From Actinomycetota bacterium (lineage in GTDB: Bacteria; Actinomycetota; Thermoleophilia; Gaiellales; F1-60-MAGs149): 64,000 nt of DNA. Shown here one piece after another: positions 55,790-63,553 of the stretch. The stretch covers positions 140,716 through 204,715 of the forward strand of contig JAPLCF010000041.1 in assembly GCA_026392355.1 (NCBI GenBank), written 5' to 3'. Position 1 is the first letter of the stretch, and each line of letters opens with the position of its first letter. The notes below the pieces were generated by a model. It ran no database searches. It was given only the letters and a program-made list of their open reading frames with translations, and was not told the DNA's origin. Both the position numbers and the translations under genes were made by a program.

Positions 55790-57253
55790 CTAGGCGAGCG
55801 CCTCGACGATGTCGCCGTTCTCCGCAACGCGCCGACGCACGAAGTCGAGCAGCTCGGCCTCTTTGGCGTCGTCGAGCGGCGGCTGCTCGTACGACACGAG
55901 GACCTCGCGCCAGCGCACCGCGGCGCGACCAGCATGGTCCATGCGGCCGTTCTTGAGCCAGCGGTCGTTGTTCTCCGTCGAGGCAATCGTCGGGCGCCAG
56001 AAGCAGTCGCGGAAGCGCTCGAGGGTGTGCTGCGTGCCGAAGAAGTGGCCACCGTGCCCGGCCTCGACGTGCGCGTCAAAGGCGAGGTCGGCTTCCGTCA
56101 CCTCGACCTTGCGGAACTGGTGGCACAGCAGGTCGAGGATCTCGGAGTCGGCGATGAACTTCTCGAAACTCGTGACGAGCCCGCCCTCCATCCAGCCGGC
56201 CGACTGCCAGCAGACGTTGGCACCGGCGAGGAACGCCGACAGCAGCGTGTTCATCGCCTCGTAGCCGGCCTGGTAGTCGGGCAGCGGACTCGAGGTGAGC
56301 GTGCCGCCACCGGAGCGCCACGGCAGGTTCAGGTCGCGCGCGATCTGGCCCGACGCGTAGAGACCGAAGGCCGACTCAGGGCCACCGAAGGCGGGGGAGC
56401 CCGTCTTCATGTCGGTCGAGGAGAGGAACGAACCCATCACGCACGGCGTACCGGGGCGGACGAGTTGCACGAGAGCGACGCCAGCGAGGCTCTCGAGCGT
56501 CTGCTGGACGAGTGCGGCGGGCGTGGAGACAGGCGCCATCGCACCCATCAGCAGGAACGGCGTGATGATGATCGCCTGGCCGGCAGCACCGTAATTGAGG
56601 ATGCCGTCGAGCATGCGCGCGTCGAAGCGGAGCGGCGAATTGACGTTGCAGTTGGCGAACAGCACGGGCGTGTCGCCGCCCATGACGTCGCTGCCGTGCA
56701 CGATCTCTGCCATGCGCAAGCAGTCGGCCGCAGCCTCGCCGCTGGAGGGCTCGCCGGCCCAGACGCGGTCGGTCAGGCGAATCGACGACAGGGCGCGCAG
56801 GAGGTGGCGCGAGTCGAGCGGTAGATCATTGGGCTCGAGGACGTTGCGGCCCGGCGTATCGAGGTTCGGGTCCATCTGCACAAGGCGGAGGAGGTTCTCG
56901 TAGTCGGCGTAAGTGCCCTCGCGGCGCTCGTCACCGATGCGCACGAACGGAGGACCCTGAACGGCGCAGAAGATCATGTGGTCGCCACCGATCACGAGAT
57001 CACGCTCGCGATTGCGGGCGATCATCGAGAACTCGCTCGGTGCCTTGGCGGCCTGAGCGAGCAGGAACTCGGGGTCGAAGTGCACAGTGCCGTCGTCATC
57101 GACGGTCTGCCCGGCGTCGCGAAACAGCTGGAGCGCCTGCTCGTTGTCGAACTGGACGCCGACCTCCTTGCCGAGCCGCTTCCACCCGGCGTGGATCGTG
57201 GCGAGTGCGTCCGCCGACAGCGGCTCGTAGCGGGGCATGGCGTTTGTCAGCAC
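55790..57253 (-). CDS. MttB-superfamily (trimethylamine methyltransferase-like) protein
   Basis: The 487-aa product has the COG5598 barrel: RNVLEPNDLPLDSRHLL, TPVLFANCNVNSPLRF and IITPFLLMGAMAPVSTPAAL, with AGHGGHFFGTQHTLERF near the end. No in-frame TAG occurs, so it is the non-pyrrolysine type, whose members demethylate glycine betaine and similar quaternary amines. A cognate corrinoid protein or methyltransferase gene is not adjacent. The start at 57253 is the first ATG; another is five codons in. Confidence 0.85.
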   Translation of the reverse strand: MLTNAMPRYEPLSADALATIHAGWKRLGKEVGVQFDNEQALQLFRDAGQTVDDDGTVHFDPEFLLAQAAKAPSEFSMIARNRERDLVIGGDHMIFCAVQGPPFVRIGDERREGTYADYENLLRLVQMDPNLDTPGRNVLEPNDLPLDSRHLLRALSSIRLTDRVWAGEPSSGEAAADCLRMAEIVHGSDVMGGDTPVLFANCNVNSPLRFDARMLDGILNYGAAGQAIIITPFLLMGAMAPVSTPAALVQQTLESLAGVALVQLVRPGTPCVMGSFLSSTDMKTGSPAFGGPESAFGLYASGQIARDLNLPWRSGGGTLTSSPLPDYQAGYEAMNTLLSAFLAGANVCWQSAGWMEGGLVTSFEKFIADSEILDLLCHQFRKVEVTEADLAFDAHVEAGHGGHFFGTQHTLERFRDCFWRPTIASTENNDRWLKNGRMDHAGRAAVRWREVLVSYEQPPLDDAKEAELLDFVRRRVAENGDIVEALA

Positions 57254-57295
57254 GGGAACCTCAACACAACCTCACGTGCAGCGTACTCCCGTGCG

Positions 57296-58099
57296 TCAGG
57301 CGCGGCGCTTGGTCAGAAAGCGCGTGATGCCGGCCGCTATTGCCGCGGCCTCAGCCTGACGACCAGCGACCGACTCGATCTGTGGGGCATCCGACGGCGA
57401 GTGCATGTTGCCGATCTCGGTGAAGATCTTCGGCACCTTGGACAGGTTGAGGCCACCAAGGTCGTTGCGGACGATCAGGCCGTTCTCACCGATGTAGTTC
57501 GAGGTCTGGGTGGGACCCTGATCACGCAGGGCGTTACGCACGGCAATGCCAAGCTCGCGCGAGCGCGCCACCATCCGCGACCCCTGGCCGACATCAGCAG
57601 GCAGGATCACGTGGAAACCGTGGAAGTCGCCGTTGTTGTGGCCGTCGGCATGGATCGAGACCGCGGCATCTGCGCGCACGCGATTGCCGAGGGCGGCGCG
57701 TTGTGTGATACACGGGCCGACGCCCGTGTTGGACGCGCGTGTCATCACCACGCGCGCTCCCTGTTGCCGCAAGAGCTGACGCACGACGACGGCGACGTCC
57801 CAGTTGTGCTGGGCCTCGTTGTACCCGCTATCCGTCGAGGCGCCATCGGCGTCGCAGTCCTTCCAGATCGTCCCGGCCCAGACCTGGCGCTGCGTGATCG
57901 CGTGGTTGCTTGTATTGCCGCCGTTGTGTCCGGGATCGATCACCACCGTCCGCCCCGTCAGCGGGAGCACGACCTTCTGCTGCGCGGTGGGAGCGGTGGT
58001 GTCGGTGGGTGCACCCGTGGCCGGCGTGGCGACCTGGGCCTGCGCCGCAGGCACGGCGACCAGCACGAGCATGGCTGCAATCACGAGCCGGCGGATCAT
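57296..58099 (-). CDS. N-acetylmuramoyl-L-alanine amidase (Amidase_3)
   Basis: The 267-aa secreted amidase has a signal peptide (cleavage near AQA-QV). Its Amidase_3 domain shows VVIDPGHNGG (zinc His), GYNEAQHNW (zinc Glu), AAVSIHADGHN (zinc His) and FTEIGNM (catalytic Glu). It cleaves stem peptides from peptidoglycan. It lies downstream of the small membrane protein gene with a 4-bp overlap. Confidence 0.92.
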   Translation of the reverse strand: MIRRLVIAAMLVLVAVPAAQAQVATPATGAPTDTTAPTAQQKVVLPLTGRTVVIDPGHNGGNTSNHAITQRQVWAGTIWKDCDADGASTDSGYNEAQHNWDVAVVVRQLLRQQGARVVMTRASNTGVGPCITQRAALGNRVRADAAVSIHADGHNNGDFHGFHVILPADVGQGSRMVARSRELGIAVRNALRDQGPTQTSNYIGENGLIVRNDLGGLNLSKVPKIFTEIGNMHSPSDAPQIESVAGRQAEAAAIAAGITRFLTKRRA

Positions 58100-58542
58100 C
58101 GGCGGTCACCGATCAGGATCACGATGCCGGCGAGGATGACGAACGCCAGCACGATGGCGATGGCGATGACCCCGCCAATGATCAGGAATGGGAAGAGGAG
58201 CGCGAGCGTCTGGCTGACCGCGAGGATCCACGTGAGCTGCCGCACCGTGTAGGGCGCGCGATCGCGCAGCGCGACGTGCACGACAATCGCGACCACCGCA
58301 GCCACAAGCAGCAGGATGATCGAACGGAGGAAACCGATGCCGCTGAGGCCCAAGAGGACCGATTCGATGACGGTGATCGCAACGGCGACCTTGGCGCGGT
58401 GCCGGCGCAGGAAGGGCAGCGGCTCGCCACCGGTCGGGCGAGGTGCTCCATAGGTGTACGACTGGGACATGACGACGCGGACGTCGTCGGGATCGACCTC
58501 TATGCGGCGGGGTGCGTCCCCAGTGCTGCTGTTGCCGTCCAT
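58096..58542 (-). CDS. Four-helix membrane protein, 148 aa
   Basis: The product has an acidic soluble N-terminus (about 50 residues) and four hydrophobic helices (about residues 52-145). The ATG at 58542 follows GGAAGG 6 bp upstream and overlaps the ispE end by 43 bp; an ATG at 58470 would avoid the overlap but has no binding site. It links ispE to the amidase gene in one operon. No family is recognised. Confidence 0.65.
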   Translation of the reverse strand: MDGNSSTGDAPRRIEVDPDDVRVVMSQSYTYGAPRPTGGEPLPFLRRHRAKVAVAITVIESVLLGLSGIGFLRSIILLLVAAVVAIVVHVALRDRAPYTVRQLTWILAVSQTLALLFPFLIIGGVIAIAIVLAFVILAGIVILIGDRR

Positions 58543-59339
58543 GGTGCGCCTTCCACATTCGCTGCGGCAGTGGTCGCCTCCTGCTCCGTGTGGAACAAGC
58601 CGAACACGACGGAGCCGCTACCTGAGACGCATGCTGCCATCGATCCAAGTGCCATGAACTGCTCGCGTAGGCTGCGGCACGCCGGTTCGAGGTCCTCGGC
58701 AGGCACCGCGAGGTCGTTCTCGATCAGTGCAGCCATCTCCTCCAGCGTCTGGGGCAGCGCGATGGTCTGCGGCAGCGGGCGGCCGTCGGCGACGTAGCGC
58801 TGGTAGACATCGCGCGTGGCCAGCGGGCGACCAGGATGCGCAAGCGCGAGCCAGCCTGCGGGCAGGTGCCCCAGTACCTCGACGCGGTCGCCGCGCCCGC
58901 GCGCCACCGTTGCCTCATCGTGCAGGAGCGCGGGGACGTCAGATCCAATCAGTGCCGCGAGACGATGGATCTCGCTATCGATCAGCGGTCGCGGCAGCAG
59001 GTCGTTGGCGAACCGCAGCGCGGCGGCGGCGTCGGCCGAGCCGCCGCCGAGCCCGGCGCCGTGAGGGATGCGCTTGTCGATGTGCACGTGGAAGCCGCTG
59101 GTGTGTCCCGCTGTCTCACAGAGCAGACGCAGTGCGCGCGTCACGAGCGTGTCGCCGCCGGGAATTGCTGGACAGTCGACGGCGGTCTCGGGCGCATCGG
59201 AGATCAGCAGCACATCGGCGAGCGAGATGCGCGCGATCAGCGTGACGAGCTCGTGGTAGCCGTCCTCGCGTCGCGGACCGACCCGCAGCAGCAGGTTGAT
59301 CTTCGCGCACGCGCGGACAATGGCAGCGTCCTCCGTCAT
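58500..59339 (-). CDS. ispE: 4-diphosphocytidyl-2-C-methyl-D-erythritol kinase
   Basis: IspE phosphorylates CDP-ME in the MEP isoprenoid pathway. The 279-aa GHMP kinase has ACAKINLLLRVG, the ATP-binding PHGAGLGGGSADAAAAL and a C-terminal ACVSGSGSVVFGLF. It overlaps ksgA by 4 bp upstream, the standard actinobacterial order. Confidence 0.95.
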   Translation of the reverse strand: MTEDAAIVRACAKINLLLRVGPRREDGYHELVTLIARISLADVLLISDAPETAVDCPAIPGGDTLVTRALRLLCETAGHTSGFHVHIDKRIPHGAGLGGGSADAAAALRFANDLLPRPLIDSEIHRLAALIGSDVPALLHDEATVARGRGDRVEVLGHLPAGWLALAHPGRPLATRDVYQRYVADGRPLPQTIALPQTLEEMAALIENDLAVPAEDLEPACRSLREQFMALGSMAACVSGSGSVVFGLFHTEQEATTAAANVEGAPWTATAALGTHPAA

Positions 59340-60133
59340 GACGTCGTCACCGTAGCCGCTGCGAGCGCGGCGAGCAGGATCGGCCAGTCCGCGGGGGCGA
59401 TCGCCTCAGCGCGGATGCGCACGTCGTGGCCGAGCGACGTCAGCACCGCTTCGGCCTGCGCGCGCGTGGCGAGCTGCGCCATCGTGAGACCATTCACGAG
59501 CGTCTTGCGGCGATGCTGGAAGCCGGCGTGCACGAGCCGTGACAGGCGCTCCCACTCCGGTGCGCGCTCGGGCCATTCGGTGCGGCGACGGAAAGCGACG
59601 AGTGCTGAGTCGACCCGCGGCGGCGGATCGAACACGGCACGCCCGACGGGATGCAGGTCGGTGCGATCGCACGCGAGCTGCATCAGCACGCTGACCGCGC
59701 CGTAGGCCGGCGTCGAGGGGTCGGCGAACATGCGGTCGGCAATCTCACGCTGCACCATCACGCACCAGCGCGTAATCGTCGGCAGCTCGGGGATCGAGCG
59801 CAGCACGAGAGGGGTGGCGACGTTGTACGGCAGGTTCGCGACGAAGGCGGTTGGGGCGGGAGAGAGCTCGCCGAGTGGCACCTTCATGGCGTCGCCCCAC
59901 GTCAGGCGCACGTTCGGGTGCGCGGCGAGCAGCGGCGTGAGGTGCGGCTCCAGCACCTGGTCGATCTCGATCGCCTGGACAGTGGCGACGGTCTCGGCCA
60001 GTAGTTCGGTGAGGATGCCCTTGCCGGGTCCAACCTCGAGCACGACGTCGTCGGGCTGCAGCTCGGCGCGATCGATCGCGACGCGCGCGAGGTTGGGGTC
60101 ACGCAGGAAATTCTGCCCGTAGCGCTGCCCCAT
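59336..60133 (-). CDS. rsmA: 16S rRNA dimethyladenosine transferase KsgA
   Basis: KsgA dimethylates A1518 and A1519 of 16S rRNA. The 265-aa protein has QNFLRDPNLA, VLEVGPGKGILTELL (motif I), the catalytic NLPYNVATP and FDPPPRVDSAL. The ATG at 60133 shares its A with the tatD stop. Length and motifs are normal. Confidence 0.96.
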   Translation of the reverse strand: MGQRYGQNFLRDPNLARVAIDRAELQPDDVVLEVGPGKGILTELLAETVATVQAIEIDQVLEPHLTPLLAAHPNVRLTWGDAMKVPLGELSPAPTAFVANLPYNVATPLVLRSIPELPTITRWCVMVQREIADRMFADPSTPAYGAVSVLMQLACDRTDLHPVGRAVFDPPPRVDSALVAFRRRTEWPERAPEWERLSRLVHAGFQHRRKTLVNGLTMAQLATRAQAEAVLTSLGHDVRIRAEAIAPADWPILLAALAAATVTTS

Positions 60134-60879
60134 CAGACGATCGCGTAGGCAGCGTTGGCATTCGCCTCGACCTGCGCCGCCAGCTCCTCGGGCGCCACGC
60201 CGCGGACGAGCGCCACAGCGCGCAGCGTGTCCATCACGTAGGCCGGCTCGTTCGGCGTGCCACGGTGCGGGACGGGCGTGAGGTACGGCGCGTCGGTCTC
60301 GAGCAGGATGCGGTCGGCGGGGCAGCGTGCCGCGGCGAGCAGCAGGTCGGAGGCCTTCGGGTAGGTCACGTTGCCCGCGAACGAGCACCACCAGCCGTTG
60401 GAGATCGCCTCGTCGAGGCGCTGTGGCACGGCGAAGCAGTGCAGGATCACGCGCTCCGGCCCCTCATCAACGAGCAGGGGAAAGCACTCAGCATCGGCGT
60501 CACGGCAGTGGATCGAGACGGTCTTATCGAGCTCGCGGGCGAGCGCCAACTGACGGCGGAAGACGTCGGTCTGCGTGGCGCGGTCGGCGTGCTCGCGAAA
60601 CCAGTCAAGGCCCGTCTCGCCGATCGCCACGCAGCGAGGGTGTGCCGCGCGCTCGCGGATCTGCACCTCGAGCTCGTCGGTCCACTGGTCGGCGCTGTTG
60701 GGATGCAGGCCAGCCGTCGTGTAGATGCCGGGCTCGTCGAGCAGTGGCGTGACGGCCGCCATCTCGGTGGCGCTCGAGCCGATCGTGACCATGCGCTGCA
60801 CACCAACCTCGCGCGCGCGGGCGATCACCTGAAGCGGCGGGTCGTCGCAGCTCGTGAGATGGGTGTGGGTATCGATCAG
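60133..60879 (-). CDS. tatD: TatD-family metal-dependent hydrolase with non-canonical start
   Basis: TatD proteins are barrel-fold Mg-dependent nucleases. Motifs include GLHPN, IGETGLDWFRE, VSIHCRDAD, ILHCFAVP and LLETDAPYLTP. The first metal motif DTHTHL is encoded only upstream of the first canonical start (a GTG at 60828): in the same frame the segment LIDTHTHLTS begins at a CTG at 60879, overlapping the metG stop. I therefore extend the gene to that CTG. No ATG, GTG or TTG in frame would include the motif without entering metG deeply. Confidence 0.85.
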   Translation of the reverse strand: MIDTHTHLTSCDDPPLQVIARAREVGVQRMVTIGSSATEMAAVTPLLDEPGIYTTAGLHPNSADQWTDELEVQIRERAAHPRCVAIGETGLDWFREHADRATQTDVFRRQLALARELDKTVSIHCRDADAECFPLLVDEGPERVILHCFAVPQRLDEAISNGWWCSFAGNVTYPKASDLLLAAARCPADRILLETDAPYLTPVPHRGTPNEPAYVMDTLRAVALVRGVAPEELAAQVEANANAAYAIV

Positions 60880-62408
60880 GACGCATCGCCCCCGAGCGGC
60901 TCCTCGACCCGGGGGAAGAGCGGTCCGACGGGTGCGGTTGCCGTGCCGCCGACGAGCAGATTGGGCGCGGCCTGGCTCCAGTCGACCGACGCGTCGGCAC
61001 CCAGTGCGGCGAGGATGCGCGGGGCGCTCTCGGGCAGGACGGCGGCGAGCAAGATCGCCACGGCACGCGTGCCATCGGCGAGCGTGTAGAGGACCTCGTC
61101 GAGCTCAGCGGCCTTGTCGGGATCCTTGGCCAGCGTCCACGGTGCCCGGGCATCGACGAAGCGATTGAGGTCGCGGACGATCTCCCACGCGGCTTCGAGC
61201 GCCTCGGTCAGTTCCATGTCGGCGACATGGCGGCCAATAGCCTCGCGCGCCTGCTCGATCGCGCCGGCGATCGTCGTGTCGCACTCCGCGGCAGGAATAA
61301 CACCATCGCGGTACTTGCCGATCATGGCGACGACGCGGTTGACGAGATTGCCGAGGTCATTGGCGAGCTCGGAGTGATACCGCTCGTGCACGGCCTCGTA
61401 CGAGATGCCGCCGTCACCACCGAAGCGCACGTCGCGCAGCAGGTAGAAGCGGAGCGCGTCGACGCCATAGGCCTCGATCACGGCGAACGGATCGAGCACG
61501 TTGCCGACCGACTTCGACATCTTCGTGTCGCGCACCGTCAGGTAGCCGTGGATCATCAGCCGCTGCGGCAGCGCATAGCCGGCGCCCAGGAGCATGGCCG
61601 GCCAGATGACGGCGTGGAACTTGAGGATGTCTTTGGCCAGCAGCTGCCAGCGCGGCGGCCAGTAGCGGCTGGTCAGATCTTCGCCGGGGCGCGCATACGT
61701 GAGCGACGAGGCGTAGTTGAGGAGCGCGTCGAACCACACGTAACACGTCTGCTCAGGCGCCCACGGGAGCGGGACGCCCCAGTCGATCGAGGCACGCGAC
61801 AGCGACACGTCATCAAGGCCGCCCGCGATGAAGGACCGCGCCTCGTTGAAGCGCGACTGCGGGCTGACGAAGTTCGGGGTGGCGTCGTAGTGGTCGAGCA
61901 GGGGCTGCTCGAAGGCACTGAGACGGAAGAACCAGTTCGACTCCTGCAGCCACTCGGGCTTGGTGCCGTGGTCGGGGCAGAGCCCGTCGACGAGCTCGTC
62001 TTCCTTGTAGAAGGCCTCACAGCCAGTGCAATACAGCCCCTCGTACGTGCCCTCGTAGACGTGGCCGTTGTCCTTCAGCGTCTGCAGGAAGTCCTGCACG
62101 AAGCGCATGTGGCCCTCGTCCGTGGTGCGGATGAAGAAGTCTTGCGTCGCGCAGACGTCCTCGGTCATGCGCAGGAAGTTGGCGCTGTTGCGATCCACGA
62201 ATGCCTGCGGCGTCAGGCCCAGTTCGGCGGCGACGCGCGCGTTCTTGTCGCCGTGCTCATCGGTGCCGGTCAGGAAGAAGACGTCCTCGCCGCGCTGGCG
62301 CATGTGGCGCGCGTAGACGTCGGCGGCGATCGTCGTGTAGGCGTGGCCAAGGTGCGGCTGCGCGTTGACGTAATAGATCGGCGTCGTGAGGAAGGTCGGT
62401 GTCGGCAC
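60876..62408 (-). CDS. metG: Methionyl-tRNA synthetase
   Basis: The 510-aa class I synthetase charges tRNA-Met. It has the HLGH signature, the zinc-binding CTGCEAFYKEDELVDGLCPD segment, WFDALLNY and KMSKS. It lacks the C-terminal tRNA-binding domain, as in other actinobacterial copies of about 510 aa. The GTG at 62408 sits within one arm of a 27-bp inverted repeat, so its leader can fold over the start. Confidence 0.96.
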   Translation of the reverse strand: MPTPTFLTTPIYYVNAQPHLGHAYTTIAADVYARHMRQRGEDVFFLTGTDEHGDKNARVAAELGLTPQAFVDRNSANFLRMTEDVCATQDFFIRTTDEGHMRFVQDFLQTLKDNGHVYEGTYEGLYCTGCEAFYKEDELVDGLCPDHGTKPEWLQESNWFFRLSAFEQPLLDHYDATPNFVSPQSRFNEARSFIAGGLDDVSLSRASIDWGVPLPWAPEQTCYVWFDALLNYASSLTYARPGEDLTSRYWPPRWQLLAKDILKFHAVIWPAMLLGAGYALPQRLMIHGYLTVRDTKMSKSVGNVLDPFAVIEAYGVDALRFYLLRDVRFGGDGGISYEAVHERYHSELANDLGNLVNRVVAMIGKYRDGVIPAAECDTTIAGAIEQAREAIGRHVADMELTEALEAAWEIVRDLNRFVDARAPWTLAKDPDKAAELDEVLYTLADGTRAVAILLAAVLPESAPRILAALGADASVDWSQAAPNLLVGGTATAPVGPLFPRVEEPLGGDAS

Positions 62409-62497
62409 GGGGCTAAGGGTATCGGCGCACCGGCGCCCCGGGCGGCATGCGGATGGTGCGCCGACCCCGCAGCCCCGTGCCGACACCGACCTTCCTC
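62388..62497. repeat. 27-bp inverted repeat over the metG start
   Basis: The arm at 62388-62414 (GAGGAAGGTCGGTGTCGG...) is the perfect reverse complement of 62471-62497, with 56 bp between. An inner pair GGCGCACC (62424-62431) / GGTGCGCC (62455-62462) extends the fold. The left arm includes the metG start codon and first codons; the right arm lies in its leader. If transcribed, the leader could mask the start of translation. Confidence 0.85.
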
Positions 62498-62500
62498 GTC

Positions 62501-62616
62501 GGGGTGGATGCTCCAAAGGGGTCAGACCCTTTTGGAGCATCGCGTCGACGTGCGGCGTGGCGGCTACGTTGTCCTATGCGCCAAAAGGGTCTGACCCCTT
62601 TGGAGCATCCACCCCG
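62501..62616. repeat. Bipartite palindromic repeat, copy 2
   Basis: Near-palindromes at 62508-62540 and 62576-62608 (33 bp each) are separated by 35 bp and are reverse complements of each other. Outer arms GGGGTGGAT and ATCCACCCC extend the pair into one larger inverted structure. It matches the element at 33845-33945 in unit sequence, orientation and spacing, including the following CCGGATC. It lies just upstream of metG and downstream of rsmI. The gene-free rest of this stretch, 62617-62707, holds only a 7-bp stem (GTCGCCC/GGGCGAC) by the rsmI stop. Confidence 0.85.
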
Positions 62617-62707
62617 GATCTACCGTGTCTTCGCCGTGCCGAACCTGCCGCTGCTTGTCGGAGGGGCACCGGAACTCATGCCGTGGTCGTCGCCCGCGAT
62701 GGGCGAC

Positions 62708-63511
62708 TCAGGGCCGATACAGGTCGCGTACCGAACGGCCGGTGAGTCCGGCGACGATCCGCGCGGCATCCTTGGCGCCGAGTCCGCGCTCGCGCAGCTC
62801 CGCCACAGCCGACTCGATGGCGGCGGGTGCGACGCCCTCGGTCGCCACGGGTGCGAGCACGAGCACGATCTCGCCCTTTGGTGCGGCGGCGAAGCGCTCC
62901 GCGAGCTCGGTCGCCGTCCCGCGGGCAATCTCCTCGTGCAGTTTTGTCAGTTCGCGGCAGACGGCGATCCGTCGCTCCGGCGCGCGTTCCGCCAAGAGCG
63001 CCAGCGTGGAAGGCAGGCGATTGGGCGACTCGAAGGCCACGACCGTGATGCCCCAGCCGTCGGCCTCGTCGAACGTCTTGCCAATGGCGCCGACCGCGCG
63101 AGGCAGGAATCCGATAAAGGCAAAGCGGTCGGTGGGTAGGCCCGCGGCGACGAGTGCGGTGGTGACCGCGTCGGCACCCGGCAGCACTTCAAGTTCGATG
63201 CCCGCATCGATGGCGGCGCGCACGGTTGCGCCGCCGGGGTCCGAGACCAGGGGCATGCCAGCATCGGTGGCCAGACAAACATGCTCGCCCGCCACGAGTC
63301 GGCGCAGGAGATCCGGAATGGCCGCTTCCTCGCGGTGTGCCTCGATCGAGGTCATCCGCACGTCGATACCCAGCAGGTGCAGCAACTGCCCTGTGCGCCG
63401 CGTGTCCTCGCACGCCACAAGGTCGCACGCTGCAAGCGCGGAGCGCACGCGCGGAGTCAGATCGTCGAGATTGCCAATCGGGGTTGCGCAGAGTGTGAGC
63501 CGTCCAGCCAT
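62708..63511 (-). CDS. rsmI: 16S rRNA (cytidine-1402-2'-O)-methyltransferase
   Basis: RsmI methylates C1402 of 16S rRNA. The 267-aa protein has ATPIGNLDDLTPR, CEDTRRTGQLL, ATDAGMPLVSDPG and FESPNRLPSTL. It is a tetrapyrrole-methylase-fold enzyme of normal length. It is divergent from the LytR-CpsA-Psr gene across 42 bp. Confidence 0.95.
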   Translation of the reverse strand: MAGRLTLCATPIGNLDDLTPRVRSALAACDLVACEDTRRTGQLLHLLGIDVRMTSIEAHREEAAIPDLLRRLVAGEHVCLATDAGMPLVSDPGGATVRAAIDAGIELEVLPGADAVTTALVAAGLPTDRFAFIGFLPRAVGAIGKTFDEADGWGITVVAFESPNRLPSTLALLAERAPERRIAVCRELTKLHEEIARGTATELAERFAAAPKGEIVLVLAPVATEGVAPAAIESAVAELRERGLGAKDAARIVAGLTGRSVRDLYRP

Positions 63512-63553
63512 ACGGGGAGGGTACGCGGTCGAATCAGGGAATACCCTGTGTCG

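Noticed and set aside
55790-57253. Pyrrolysine-containing MttB
   Set aside because: The frame has no internal TAG codon, so it is the non-pyrrolysine type.
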